A DNA stretch of 64,000 nt from contig CAJNDS010000329.1 in assembly GCA_905221605.1 (NCBI GenBank), positions 98,501 to 162,500 on the forward strand, read 5' to 3'. A program made the position numbers and the translations under genes. This document shows positions 1 to 11,299 of this stretch, piece after piece (the first letter of the stretch is position 1; every line of letters begins with the position of its first letter). The notes under the pieces are model-generated. The model made no database searches and was not told the DNA's origin. It was given only the letters and a program-made list of their open reading frames with translations. This stretch comes from Symbiodinium natans. Lineage: Eukaryota; Sar; Dinophyceae; Suessiales; Symbiodiniaceae.

Positions 1-203
1 CCTGGTTTCGGGCTCGAGGGAGAGTGACACCCTGTCTTGTTGAAGTAGGCACGTCTGACAGTGAAATCAATACTTAGCACAGTATAGGGGGTGTACCCAA
101 GTCCGGGTGCTAGCGATCGGCGGCTTGCCCAGCCATGGCTGGCCCAGCCCTGAGCTGCTTTTCCAGTGGGGATGTACGCTTGTCTGGCTCTTGACGTTGA
201 CAG

Positions 204-821
204 GTCGTTTCAGCTCGGATGCCGGACCTGGGAGCTTGGAATCCGGCATCCCAAGCGGAGGCCCAAGCGGAGGCCCAAGCGGAGGCCCGAGCATTGCCCC
301 ACCAAATCCGCCCCCGCCCAACCCGCCCAACCCGCCCAACCCGCCCAACCCGCCAACCCCAAGTTCAGGCCCCACAGGCTTGAATCCTCGCAGCCCGGGT
401 GGTTCGGGACCGGGCGGCCCGGTGCCGCCTTGGGCGCACTACGGCTATGGCTATGGCGGTGGCTGTGGTTATGGCTATGGCGGATATGGGAGTTACGGCT
501 ACGGCTTGGGCAAGGGCGACGAGGCTCCAATGCTCCGCACCTCTCGTCTGGCTTATTCTCTCTGCATCTCCGACGTGCAGGCGAAGGGTCGGGGCCGTGG
601 ATTCCGCGGCAAGGCTCCTTTCGCATGCTGCGAGGAACTTGTTCAAGATCCTCTTAAGGTATTCGAGCCTTTTTTTCTTTTGCCATGCTCAGGGAAAGAC
701 AAAGGAAGCCTACCGGAAAGACAGCAAAGATGCCAATAAAGACGCCACCAAAGACGCCAAGGAGTTGAAGGACAAGGTGGAGAAGTCCGAAAAGGAGAAG
801 GCACACCCTAAGAGCACATGA
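204..821 (+). CDS. Gly/Pro/Tyr-rich low-complexity protein, two 3' exons
   Basis: The first exon (about 204-520) follows a pyrimidine-AG acceptor. It reads as three GGPS repeats, a run of NPP repeats, then a Gly-Tyr segment (YGYGYGGG, GYGGYGSYGYG). The second exon (693-821) follows a T-rich tract ending in CTCAG and is extremely charged: GKTKEAYRKDS, then KDANKDATKDAKELKDKVEK, ending at TGA 819-821. The intron between them has T-runs just before its acceptor. I do not recognise the family. Gly-Tyr plus Lys/Asp-rich tails occur in RNA-binding and structural proteins, but nothing here decides between them. The NPP repeats are encoded by a 9-bp tandem repeat (about 311-357), so length variation between strains is likely. 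The 5' end lies left of the window. Confidence 0.45.
311..357 (+). repeat. 9-bp coding minisatellite (CCCGCCCAA)n
   Basis: About five tandem copies of CCCGCCCAA inside the Gly/Pro/Tyr exon, encoding Asn-Pro-Pro repeats. The 9-bp unit keeps the frame. Confidence 0.8.
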
Positions 822-822
822 G

Positions 823-2160
823 ATGCACACACATGCGAGCTGATGAGAAGACACGGCGGGTAGATTTTATAATCGTTCAGGAGGAGGAGGCAGCACCGCG
901 TGCCAAGGATGAGGTCTTTGAGGCCAGTTGAATCATTCATCGAACCGCCTTTTTTGTGGCTCAGCAGTGTTTTAAGGTGCTGCATTGTGCATTTCTCACT
1001 GCTCTCGTTTTCTGAACAGGAGATCCGCGCTGTGCTGAGTGTGAACGCACGGGGGCCCAGATGCCACATGATGCCACAACAAGCCCCTGGCTCCCAACAC
1101 GGCCACTTTTGCAGAGTTTGTCCGTCTCAGCCTTGAAGCCCGCAAGCCAATCTTGTGCGCTAATTGCGCGACATTGCAGAGATCTGCGGAACATGCCGGA
1201 ACCAAGTCACAGAACCAAAGCACGACTGTCAAATGGCAGCGCATGCGCACCTTGAGGGCACTTCAATCACATCCCCCAGCCATTGCGGGCAATTCGAGTC
1301 TTGCTCCTCTTGCTCCTTGCTGACCCGCACCTTGCACCTCATTGGCCGGCCAGTGAACGCACCAGTCGCAGAGCTTCGTTCACTCTCACCCACCTGCCAA
1401 GAGCTGTCCCCCGAAGCTTGTCGCAGTGGCCCGTAACCTGGCTTCAGAGAAGCTGCGCAAAACTCGACATGCACTCACCACAACAGTAGCTGACATGTGC
1501 GCATCGTCAGTGCAACACACAACTGTCACTACTGCACGTGTCCAAGCTGTCGGTCTCATTCTGCGACAAGCCGATGCAGAACAAGTTCGTTTTAAGGGAA
1601 AGGGCCAGGCACTAGAGAACTGCAGCTGTTGTATAGCTTTTGCTTAATGGCGTTCTGCAGAGAGAGATGAGCTGGATTCGAAGTATTTGTCTCCATTGCT
1701 TTGCGGTAGCTGAGGCAGCGTCCCGGGCTCGGCAGCTGAAAAGGGTAGATTCCTCTACAATTCTTGAAATTCATGAGTCATGGCGACCGCGTACAGGTTG
1801 CAACACCAGTTCTTTGATGCACGCGTCAGGCAGTGCCTCGGCTGGGCTGTAGATTTTGCACAATTTTACCGTTTCGGAAGCCTGCGTTTCGGGTTTTGGA
1901 GGCGGGGTTGCGCTTTACGTACATGGGGTTCGGGAGTGGCATTATCGAGGGCCAACCTGGGAAATGAAGCGGAAATGAAGTGGATGTGTTGCAGTGAGAA
2001 CGCTCGCCGTTGTGCGCTCGGGCTTCGAGGCATCTCCACGCATTGCACGGCTCGGGCGGAAGGACAGCGAGAGAGTCAGGGAGACAAATGTGAGACCAAC
2101 ATATCACACATCATCGTAGAATGTAAAAAAGCAGTGAGAGGTCTGAGAAGACTTTTGCAG
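823..2160. other. no gene recognised
   Basis: Short open frames on both strands overlap each other, and none shows codon patterns or a family match that I trust. Probably intergenic or intronic. Confidence 0.5.
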
Positions 2161-2596
2161 GCCCCGGCTCAAAGCCGCGCTGCAGATGGTCCACCAGTAC
2201 ACTATGAACAAATCGCGCCAGGAGAAATATGACGACATCAAGCCTCACCAGCCGAGCTTCTTATAGTTCATTTTTCGCTCATGGAACTCAGAGGATGTGA
2301 AAAACTGGCCTGCCTATTTGGTGACGCTCCTCAAGAAGTTCGATGCGGATGCAGGGTCGCAGGCGCATGTGACCGCAGACCTTATCGTTGCACTTCCTGC
2401 ATCTGGGTATGCCTCGCTCTAGGACAGGGAACGGCTGGAGGACGGATGGTTTGATGTTGGGAGTGCAGGGCCTGGGCATGCCATGCATGTCTTTCGGACA
2501 CTGATGATGTGCTTTGGAGGAGAAGAAGGGCCATGGCACGTCCACGGCCTCCACCACTCCCGAGAAGTTGCCGCCGCCGATGCCACAGAGGGCTAG
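2161..2596 (+). pseudogene. TAG-interrupted coding-like reading frame
   Basis: One frame reads like protein for over 400 bases but is cut by three in-frame TAG codons, at 2264-2266, 2420-2422 and 2594-2596. The pieces are 2186-2263 (MVHQYTMNKSRQ, then KYDDIKPHQ), 2267-2419 (SWNSEDVKNWPAY, LVTLLKKFDADAG, VTADLIVALPASG) and 2423-2593 (DRERLEDGWFDVG, HVFRTLMMCFGGEEG). A good acceptor (TTTTGCAG) precedes 2161. The gaps at the stops are too short to be introns. Readings are a decayed exon or retrocopy, or a recoded gene. No family recognised. Confidence 0.4.
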
Positions 2597-4560
2597 AGAT
2601 GCACGGAGATGCCTTAAAGCAGGACTTGCATAAGCAACCATATGCCATAGGCAACAGTTGCACGCCATCATTCCTTAAGGTCCAGTCGAGAGGAATCGAG
2701 GGTAGAGGCAGCATGGTTGGGCGAGCGTGCCGGATGACAATCAGACAAACACACATTGCATTGATTTGGAGGATTTGGCCGACTTTGCTTTTCTGGAAAG
2801 CTGAGACCTTAGACTGATGCTTGTGCTTGCGTACTGTGGGCTCTCTTGATCTGTTTGAAGCGCAACCGGCTAATTACCCGCGGGGCCAGCATCCAGGGCA
2901 TCTATCCTTCGGCTTAAATAAGGGAAGCCATTGAACGTCGGTTTGGCACAGCAGAAGCTTAAAGCTCCGTGAGCGGATGCAGTGGAAGGACATGAGTTTT
3001 CGATGAGCTTTCGATGTGTGAAGCTGTTACAAGTGCTGTAGCTCACAGGGTGCCAGCTTCTGCTGGGCCACTGTTGTGTGTTGCGTGTCGCACAGGCATG
3101 TGTTGTGCCAGATTGTGCTTGCATATGCTATGCCTCCTCAATGCGAGGGACAAGGGAAGGAGTGACTGGGATGGTTAGAGCGACCAATTTAGGCCTTCCA
3201 GTCCTCACTGAATCCCGCGGAGTATTCATCTCGCGGAAATCTCACAAGCATTTTTGAAGTGCCCGCCCTCCCAGAATGTCGCAGAGGATTCCTGAAATAC
3301 CCGCTCAGAAAAATCTCGCAGAATCTCTCAGAGTACCCCTGGACTGGACTGCACACGACAAAATCGTGCAGAGAATCTTGCAGAGTATTTCTCCAGTGCC
3401 TGCAACAACACTTGAGTAAATGGCAGGAACCCGTTACCCGTAAAACAACCGTCAAATGCCCACAGAAAACTATTGAAGTAATTAGGGTCTTTTGGGTTTT
3501 GGCAAGGAACCGCTTTTGAGTTGCAAAAACTTGGCTTGCTGATTTGGCGACGGGAACCGTGCTCCGACAAATTTCTTTGAGCATCCCGATTGGCACTCCA
3601 GAGTTACGCTGCGCGATGCGCTGCTTGGGCGCTCTTGAGATTCTCCGAGCGACATTCAGTGGGCACTCCAAAAGAATTCAAAGTGACTGCAATCCCCGAG
3701 TGATCCACACTTCGGCAGCCTCGGCACAAATGAACCCCCCCCCCCCCCCCTTATGCGGCATTTGGGTATTCCCATTTGTTGGGGAGGCTTGGGGCGGTTG
3801 CTGCTTCGCCAAATTAATTGTCTTTGGATATGGGACTCGACGCTCCGGGATACCCTACGGATGCAGGAATAGGAGGTCCGACCCAGGCGAGGCACGCATA
3901 AGGTGGGGGAACTGAAGAAGGAAGGCTATGCAAACTTCTGAGGAGCAAGAATAACATAATATATTGCAAGGGCGGATGGCAAACACAACGCCACTTCACG
4001 TGGAGCTTGGCCATACGTGCAGTGAGTGCAAACTGAGCTGCAAGCGACTGTAGCATGCCCTGTGATAGCTGGGCCGCATACATGATCCCGAAGAAAATGG
4101 CTTCGGCTGAGGTGACTCGGATGAAGACGAAGGGGACGAGGAACCTCGGGAACAGAGGCAAGTGCGGGGGGGACGAGAAGAGACCGGAAAGGATCGGTCG
4201 GCGCGTCAGGTGGGACTTGCAGGCGCCCAGGGTCACCGTCGGGGCCACAGGGCCACAACTGCAGCATTTGTGCTGCACAGCGCAAGATGCTTTGCATTGC
4301 TCTTCAGACTTCAGGCACCTCCTCCCAAGCAGCCCTGGGCCTAGACTGCCTAGACCAATCCCTCCACAGATAAGTTGTGTGCTAGACATCCGTTGCTGAC
4401 ATATGTGCGTGTGCAAAAACCTGTGAGGCCTCACCGCGAGCCGCAGGACGGAACACAGACGAAGGGTACAGAGGTCAATTTTCATGTAGCCGTAGGTCGC
4501 ATGCAGCAAGTGTTTTGACACACACTCTGTGCCGAGCGACTTACTATTACGTGCTCCGCA
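2597..4560. other. gene-poor stretch with degenerate repeats and a poly-C run
   Basis: Around 3200-3400 a short phrase of the type CTCGCAGAATCTCTCAGAGTA recurs in diverged form four or more times. A run of about 18 C lies near 3733-3750. A 235-codon minus-strand frame (3814-4521) has no domain and overlaps plus-strand frames. I see no supported gene. Confidence 0.45.
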
Positions 4561-4957
4561 TCACCTGGCTGCTTGGCCCGATGACGCCGTCATCTGGACT
4601 CGGCGGTCGTTAGTTTATGAGGACTCAAGCACACGAGATGCACAGAGGCAGCTGGGAAACTGCTGCGACGATCATCCATTGTGGCTGCGGCAAAGGGTCA
4701 GAACGTGCCCAAAACAGGCAGGCCCTGACAGGCCACAGACATGTTGGAAGACGAAACGGGAGAAGCTATTTTGCCGGATGCCGCCCAACTGCGCACTGAC
4801 AAAGCTGTTTGACGAGAGAGGATCCCTCGAGGACCCACTCAAGGCGAAACTTAAAGCAATGCCATCTGAACAGGAGTTGGCCGAAGCCAGAAGATGCGAC
4901 GGGTTAATGTACGGCTACATGCGCCTCCGACCACACACACCCAGGAATCAGACATGA
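4560..4957 (+). pseudogene. frameshifted coding-like fragment
   Basis: Starting at ATG 4741, one frame gives MLEDETGEAILPDAAQLRTD and stops at TGA 4810-4812. From about 4805 the adjacent frame takes over smoothly (FDERGSLEDPLKAKLKAM, PSEQELAEARRCDGLMYGYM) and runs to a stop at 4957. The hand-over without splice signals suggests a single-base indel in a formerly continuous exon, so I call it a likely pseudogene. Upstream, about 4620-4735, a third frame (KLLRRSSIVAAAKGQNV) may be an earlier part. Family not recognised. Confidence 0.3.
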
Positions 4958-5169
4958 GAAGGGCGTAATACCACCCGTGCGATTGTGGAAATATCGTATA
5001 TGACAGTGTAGAACGCGGGGCTGAAGCTGTAATGGCAATCGGGTCTCAACTCTTGGTTTGCCGATTCGCTTGCATCTGCTTTGCCAGATGTCTGCCGAAC
5101 GTGACATCCGTGAGGCACCAGGCTGGGAGAGTGGTGCTCAAGACACACACGCTTTTGTGCCATCGACAA

Positions 5170-5605
5170 GCGAGGCTTTGGAGATCTTCGCAGTGATCTT
5201 CGCTCAGAGCTTCGCCCAGACGTTCCGGATCTCTCCAGCGCCCCGGTTCCTAGCGCCGCCGGTGCCCCCGGAAGCGCTCCCGGCTTGCAATCCTTGCAAA
5301 GCAGTTTGCAAAGCGGCTTGCAAAGCGGCTCGCAAAGCGGCTTGCAAAGCGGCTTGCAAAGCGGCCTGCAGAGCGGCCTGCAGAGCGGCTTGCAAAGCGG
5401 CCTGCAAAGCGGCCTGCAGAGCGGCCTGCAGAGCGGCCTGCAAAGTGGCGGCTTGCCCCCGGCCCATCCCTTCGCCTACCCTTTTGGCGGTTCTCCCTTT
5501 GGTTCTTATGACGGGCTCAACATGAATGAGAGCACGCTCCAAGCAGCCACTATGGCCACCGAGCGCCTCGGGCCGTTGGGCTTGAGCTCGAGGTGCGCCC
5601 GCTGA
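5170..5605 (+). CDS. Gly-Leu-Gln-Ser repeat protein, C-terminal exon
   Basis: The frame from about 5170 reads a Ser/Ala/Pro stretch (SSAPVPSAAGAPGSAPG), then about 14 imperfect GLQS tetrapeptides (5285-5450), then GGLPPAHPFAYPFGGSPFGS and NESTLQAATMATERLGPLG, with TGA at 5603-5605. A second frame is also open through the repeat (Cys-Lys-Ala-Ala type). I prefer the GLQS frame because the non-repetitive flanks on both sides read as protein in it. Composition recalls the exon pair at 0.2-0.8 kb, so they may belong to one gene, but I cannot link them. Function unknown. Confidence 0.4.
5283..5450 (+). repeat. 12-bp minisatellite, GGCTTGCAAAGC type
   Basis: About 14 tandem copies of a 12-bp unit (GGCTTGCAAAGC / GGCCTGCAGAGC variants). 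The variant units are interspersed, which points to repeat turnover by slippage or unequal exchange. Confidence 0.85.
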
Positions 5606-7715
5606 GAGCGAGAGGCGAGCGAGCGAGAGAGAGGAAGAGATTCCATGGGTGTAACGGATCTTTTGTTCTTGGTTTGTCCCTTCTTGCTTTTTCTCTCCTT
5701 CCTTTCTTTCTGGATTTCTTTCATTCCGTGTTTCTTGATTTATTTCACTCTCCCGTTTGTCTTCCTTTAAATGGCTGAGCATGGTGCTCGCCAATCTAGT
5801 GAATCTAGTGATGGGCGTGCGATCAGGTTGGGTGCTGGCACGATGCCTTGGAGCGCAGCGGGCCAAGAAGTTGTCTTTAGGCGTAAGCCGTAAGCCGTAG
5901 AGAACAGGACAGAAGTTTGTGCCCGCCCTGAGGCTAAGGGGCCCACAAATTTCCCAGCACGGTCGCCAAGAGAGCCGAGGGGAATGAGATGGAGCGATGT
6001 CGCTCGAGGGGCAGAAGCAGGCAGCCTGCCCTATTTACTGTATAAGCGCCGTTCCACTAAGGTCTCCGGCAAGCGAGGACAGGAGGCAATAGCAGCAATA
6101 GCAAGTGGTGGAAGATGGTGGACGATTGTTGAGCTCGTTTTCGGGCAGACGTTGAGAGGTCTTCGCTCGGTGATGGTCGCCCCGAAGCGGGAGGTCTCCG
6201 AGTGAGTGTTGAGAATGCTGCGCATGTCAATGTGGAGAAGGTTGAGAGAAATGAGAGCAATGCGGCAGCTTTTCGGGACAGGCCGGGCCGGGCCCTACCG
6301 TGGATAGCCACGGAGAACACGGATGAGAACACGCTGAGACTCTGAGAGCATTCTGATGCATTCGAAGTGAGCATCAGATGATTCTCAGATGTTTCAGAGA
6401 TTCTCCGATTCTGAGAACCCCAGCGGCTTTTTGTGGAATTGTAAGCGCTCCCGAGGAGCTTTCCCCCGGGCCGCTGGGGAGCAAGAAAGAACATTGAAAC
6501 AATCTTGAGAAATCGAAGCGCAAAATCTTTTGCTGGCCTCCGGAGCGCAGTGAGATGCCATGGCATCGCTCGCGTGATGGTTGAAGGAGTGTAGATCCAG
6601 ACATCCAGAAAATATTGAGCATGTGCTTCGAAGGCCAGCTGTGCGATTTTGAAGGAGCCAGGCCGGAAGAGGAGGCGCCCGAGAAGTGGCAGACAAGGTT
6701 GTAAAATTGGTCGAGTTATGTTTGGAGATGTTTGGAGTGTTTCTTGTTACTCGGTTCGATTTGTTTCCTCAGGCACTGAACAGCTCTTCTCTCCGGTCAG
6801 AATCCCTGCCCTTGTTTTGGGGTCTCCGCCGAGGGGAGGTGACATGGAAAGAACTCAGAGCACCCAATGGGCAATGGCCATGCTGGGGGGAAGTTAGAGC
6901 GAAAAAGTATGAAAAAATAGAATGGAAGTTGTCACAATTTGTCACACGAGGCGGAGGCCCAGGTGTAGGCCGAGGTGCGCGGAATGGATTCGAAGGCCCT
7001 TCAGGCGGAGCGAAGCCTCTCAGTGCAACCGGAAAAAACAACGAGACGAGCACGTGTGGAGCCAGGCGTGGAGCCAGGCGTGGAGCCACGGAGTCACTTG
7101 CATCCGCTTGCCTCATCGGTGCATGTCGGTGCCTTGACATGCTTTGCAGTTCCAGCTCCAGAGAAGGCCCCCCCGCAGCTTCTCAGCGAACCTCATAATG
7201 CCATGATGGATCGTTGAGACCTTTGTGATTCCGAGCGCCATGCGCTGTGGCATATTGAGGCACCACATGAAAGACAGAGCTTGGCATAACAGTGGAGACA
7301 CCCATTTAATGTAAACAGGCCTCCATTGCGAGGTGTGCCTGGCGAGCGTGCGGTGGCTCAGAGCGAACGTATAGCTGCGGGGCCCAAGCTGCTCTGAGCG
7401 CCAGCTCAACTCAGGCCAGCCGGGCTCGCGCCGAGCACTTTTCACGCTCTCCTGCCCTGCCCTCATTTGCCTCCATACATCAGGCATGGCAAAACAAGTC
7501 GGAGCATAGCAATTTGGAGGCATCAATGCGCTGAACTTTGCGGACCGCTATGTGCCCCTTGGCTGCAGTCGGCTGCAGAAATCCGGAGAAGAGATGAGAA
7601 GAGCAAAGGCAGATACGGCAAAGGACGGCAAAGGTAGGGCCCCTCGCGAGGCCGGCCTCGGTGAAGCCGCAGATCCAGGCGGTGCTTCCAGTGCAGAGTT
7701 CCCTGCCGTCGTGTG
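5606..7715. other. no gene recognised
   Basis: Many short frames on both strands, none convincing. One plus-strand stretch near 6686-6830 (ADKVVKLVELCLEMFGVFL) has protein-like character but no family match and no clear splice sites. Confidence 0.4.
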
Positions 7716-7717
7716 TC

Positions 7718-7723
<6 letters not shown>

Positions 7724-7766
<43 letters not shown>

Positions 7767-7876
7767 CAGGAGAAGGAGAAGAATCAGAAGCAGAAGCAGA
7801 AGCAGAAGAAGAAGAAGAAGAAGAAGAAGAAGAAGAAGAAGAAGAAGAAGAAGAAGAAGAAGAAGAAGAAGAATAA

Positions 7877-7908
<32 letters not shown>

Positions 7909-7979
7909 AGCAGAAGAAGAAGAAGAAGAATAAGAAGAAGCAGAAGAAGAAGAAGCAGAATAAGAATAATAATAAGGAG

Positions 7980-8040
<61 letters not shown>
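7724..8040 (+). repeat. composite GA / GAA microsatellite, ~315 bp
   Basis: (GA)n from about 7724, then (AGA/GAA)n from about 7794 to 7975 with sporadic C and T interruptions, then (GA)n again to about 8037. The strand is almost pure purine. Long reading frames on both strands here (poly-Arg/Glu/Lys, poly-Ser/Leu) are products of the repeat, not genes. Confidence 0.95.
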
Positions 8041-8041
<1 letters not shown>

Positions 8042-9893
8042 GAGAGAGGGAAAGAAAGAGACATGCACGCAACAGCGCGAAGGCAACAGCTCTTTGGAAC
8101 TCCGGAGTTCCCAACATGTCCTTTTTCCCGTCAGACCATGTTAATGTTTGTCCCTCTGCTATTCGTATTAGTACTCTTACGGCCCTCGTTATATAGGCAG
8201 ATTTGGGCCTGGACGACTGGCAAAGCTCGCTGCCTGCCATGGCCATGACAGCAGCCGAGCCCTGAGCTCCAACTGGGTGTACCCGGTGTACTCGTATCGC
8301 GAGCCTTCTTGAACCTCTTAAAGTCAAAGTTTTCTTGACTTTTTCCTCGCTCGCTTCACTCGACTCTCGTCCATTCCATTCCCATTGCTCAGTCCGGAGG
8401 TCTTCACAGCAGCAAGCCTCGTCTTCGGGGTCTTGGCGGACCGCGAGTGTATTGACCGGAGGCCGGAAGAGGGAAGACATGGGAAGACAATGTGCTCGGG
8501 GCCAGCCTTTGTCTCCTTCCTTCTCCCTTCCTCTCTTGCTTTCCTTCAGCCCTGGGACGGCCGAAGGCCAGGAGGTAACAGGTAGTTTGATCATAATCGC
8601 ATCCAGCGGCTAACTCATGTGGATCTCACCCAGAGTGAAAGGAAAAAGGACAATGTTGACTAGGAAGCGATCTAAGATGCGATTTCTCCCCTGCAGACAT
8701 ATATAGCTAACAAAACAAGAACAAAGTTTAAAGTACACTCCACCTAGCGATCGTGCAGACGCACGGCGAAAGCGGTGCAGCCTGCGAGCTGTCCGAGCGA
8801 CTGGTTTCTCGAGTTTCTCTGGCCACTTGCTTATGTGCCGCCGTGGTCCGCCTTCACATCGAAGAAAATGATTCGATCGGACGTTCATTCGCTGATAGCA
8901 GAGAGCGATACGCTTTAGTCAACTATGCATCGCAGTCCGTCTGATGCGAGGCTTTCGATCTACCCTCCAGAGAGCGTTAGTTGTCTTGGCTTTCCTGATG
9001 TTTCTGAAGGCCGGAGGTTGGAAACATTGGTAAAACCTGTAGCATCATCCGAGCAGGTGTCCTTCGTCGTTCCTGCACGGGAGTCCCCCGTAGCCGTTTT
9101 TCGTTCTCAGCCGTAGAGGCCTGCAGACCTGGACCACACGCAAGACTCATGAAACTCTAAGATTCTAAGGAGCTCGTAGCTTCCAAGTGCTGCCGCATAA
9201 CTTCGCAAGAGTAACTGCAGAGAAAGCGTGAGGACAGTGGAGGGAGGACACCATACAACAAAAATGGTTTCAGCAACACTTTGCTTCTGCTTCAAATTGA
9301 AAATATATCCATCTGCTTCAACATGAATAAAGAACGTCTGCTTCAGAGCGAAAACCAATGTGACATGCTTCATGCATGGTATGGGGGCATCTTGGAGTAT
9401 CACCTGCGACCTTCAAATATGTGAGAGATTTCCGGAAGAACATTTTCAAGGCGTGCGACCTTAAATATCGAACTAAGTATATTGATATGAAGGCTGAGAA
9501 TTGAAGATTTCTGAGACGATTGAGTTTCGAATTGTTCATGGCCTCGCCACAGATCTTGATTCTTAAGCCAATAATGTAATGTGCAAGGATTTATGTTGAC
9601 TACTGACTGTGAGGCAGCAAGCGGCAATTAGGATGCTGTGCAGAGTGCATTTTCATGTGTGACTTATAGCTTATAGACATTTGAAGTTCTGATGCAGAGT
9701 AGTTCCCCAATCCATGTACACATGACAATCTACTAAGTTGATTAACATAATTGAAGGCAAGTTCAATTTTCAAGTTATACTGTTCGACTACCAGGGATAT
9801 TGAAATGGAGGACAGCTACTGAGATAGCCGCTTTGCCAAATAGTCGTTAGAGTCAGGGGCAGCCTTTCTCGAGCAAGGTCCTTAACCAGGCCC
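8041..9893. other. no gene recognised; AT-rich from ~9100
   Basis: From about 9120 to 9790 the base composition drops to AT-rich. The phrase CTGCTTCA recurs in the 9280-9350 area. No reading frame is supported. Confidence 0.45.
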
Positions 9894-10220
9894 GGGCCAT
9901 GTGCCCGTACAGGGCCCGTAGGGACCGTAGAGCCCACAGAGGCCGTACAGGCCGTAGGAGCCCGTAGGAGCCCGTAGGCGCCCACAGCCGTACGGCCCGT
10001 AAGAGCCCGTATGAGCCCGTAGGGCACGTAAGGCCCGTAAGGACCGTAGAGCCCGTAGAGCCCATACGGTCCCATAAAGCCCGTAAAGCCCGTAAAGCCC
10101 GTACGGTCCTTAAGGCCCCCACGGCCCGTAAGGCCCGTAGAGCCCGTAAGGCCCGTAAAGCCCCTAAGCCCGTACGGCCCGCGCAGGCCCGTACGAACCC
10201 GTACGGGCCTGCGCGGCCCC
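9894..10220 (+). repeat. GC-rich GGCCCGTA minisatellite
   Basis: Roughly 9-bp units built on GCCCGTA with variable two- to three-base linkers (AGG, AGA, AAG, CGG) repeat about 35 times. Overlapping minus-strand frames of Leu-Arg-Ala or Tyr-Gly-Leu repeats are by-products. Confidence 0.9.
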
Positions 10221-11299
10221 TGGCCTGGCGAGACCTTTCTCGCACTTCGGGGCTACCTATGCTATTCGTTGGTTTGCAACTTAAAAATGATCTCATCCTG
10301 CATTCTTGCTTGTTGGCTGTTTCGGTTCGGGGTTAGTTCTACTAGTCGTGAATCTTACAACACATGGTTTGCAATTTCAAAACATAACCGCATCTATCGA
10401 GGAACCGACAGGGTCGCACTGCCTAGGTAGAAAATTGTTCGCCCAAAATTTGAACCGAAAGCCAATGAATGGGTTGTTTTTCGTGGACAGTACAGCACGT
10501 TTGCTTAAAGAAAACGTGAACAAAGCTGTACTGTCCCAAACAAAGACCAGAGAAAGATCGCCGGGCACTGAATTGAGGGTAAATTTTTTACGACAGTACA
10601 GCATGTGTTTTTGCTTATGTTTGCTTGAAAAGGTTGGGTTTTCGGGCGTTAAACTAGTGTTTTTCGGGTACCAGGGCCGGTTTGTCTTGAACCAGCCCAT
10701 GTTGCCCGCTTAGGGTCTGCCTTGATTCAGGAGCATGCCGTGCTGGCCATGAAACCACGAACATCCGCGGAAGCCGAAAAATCTAAATCTTGCTGCTTGT
10801 GCTGGGGGAACGACATTCCCGCTGGAATCGTCACCCGCTTCTGGGTACCCAGCGCAACCCGAAACTGATGGGTTAGGAACTATGAATTTGACCCTGCTGG
10901 ATGTTAGTTCCGCCAGATTCTGGCTGCTATGTGTATTGGGCTGTTGTTTAGGGTGCAGCGGGTTTTGCTATGGGCATGCCTGGACTGGCTAGTTCAGTGC
11001 TGCAGATTCTGACCTCCTGGCTTGTTAACTAGGTGGGTTGCCATTTCAAACCCTGAGCCTTGCACCGAGTCTACCGCAATTGGCTGAAGCCTCATTCGGG
11101 TCCCGTATGCAATCCTACAACACAGGTAGGTTACCAGGCCCTGCCCGTGTGGGTCTCGGGAAGCAAGATTTATCTTTTGGAGGGCGAAGCTAGTTTCACT
11201 TTGAAGTTCCTTCTCGGCCTCTCGCTCTCTCGCTCTCTCTCCGTGTCTTTCTCTGACTGTGCCAGCTGGTCTGTCGTTTGAGTTTTCTTTTGTGTTCGC
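10221..11299. other. intergenic or 5' intron of the transporter gene
   Basis: Opposing 135- and 107-codon frames at 10306-10713 and 10377-10700 share the same DNA around a perfect hairpin (10485-10536) and show no domain. The first transmembrane exon of the downstream transporter should lie here or further left, but I could not identify it. Confidence 0.4.
10485..10536. repeat. perfect 12-bp inverted repeat (hairpin)
   Basis: GGACAGTACAGC at 10485-10496 pairs exactly with GCTGTACTGTCC at 10525-10536. An inner CACGTTT/AAACGTG pair extends the stem. The left-arm phrase recurs at about 10591-10605. Confidence 0.8.

Noticed and set aside
7713-8594. Long Lys/Glu/Arg and Ser/Leu frames
   Set aside because: Translation of the GA/GAA microsatellite on both strands.
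9089-9111. CCGTAGCCGTTTTTCGTTCTC, similar to the start of the dinoflagellate spliced leader
   Set aside because: Only the first 8 bases and a T-run match; the CTCAAG end and a donor site are missing, so it is neither an SL gene nor a convincing relic.
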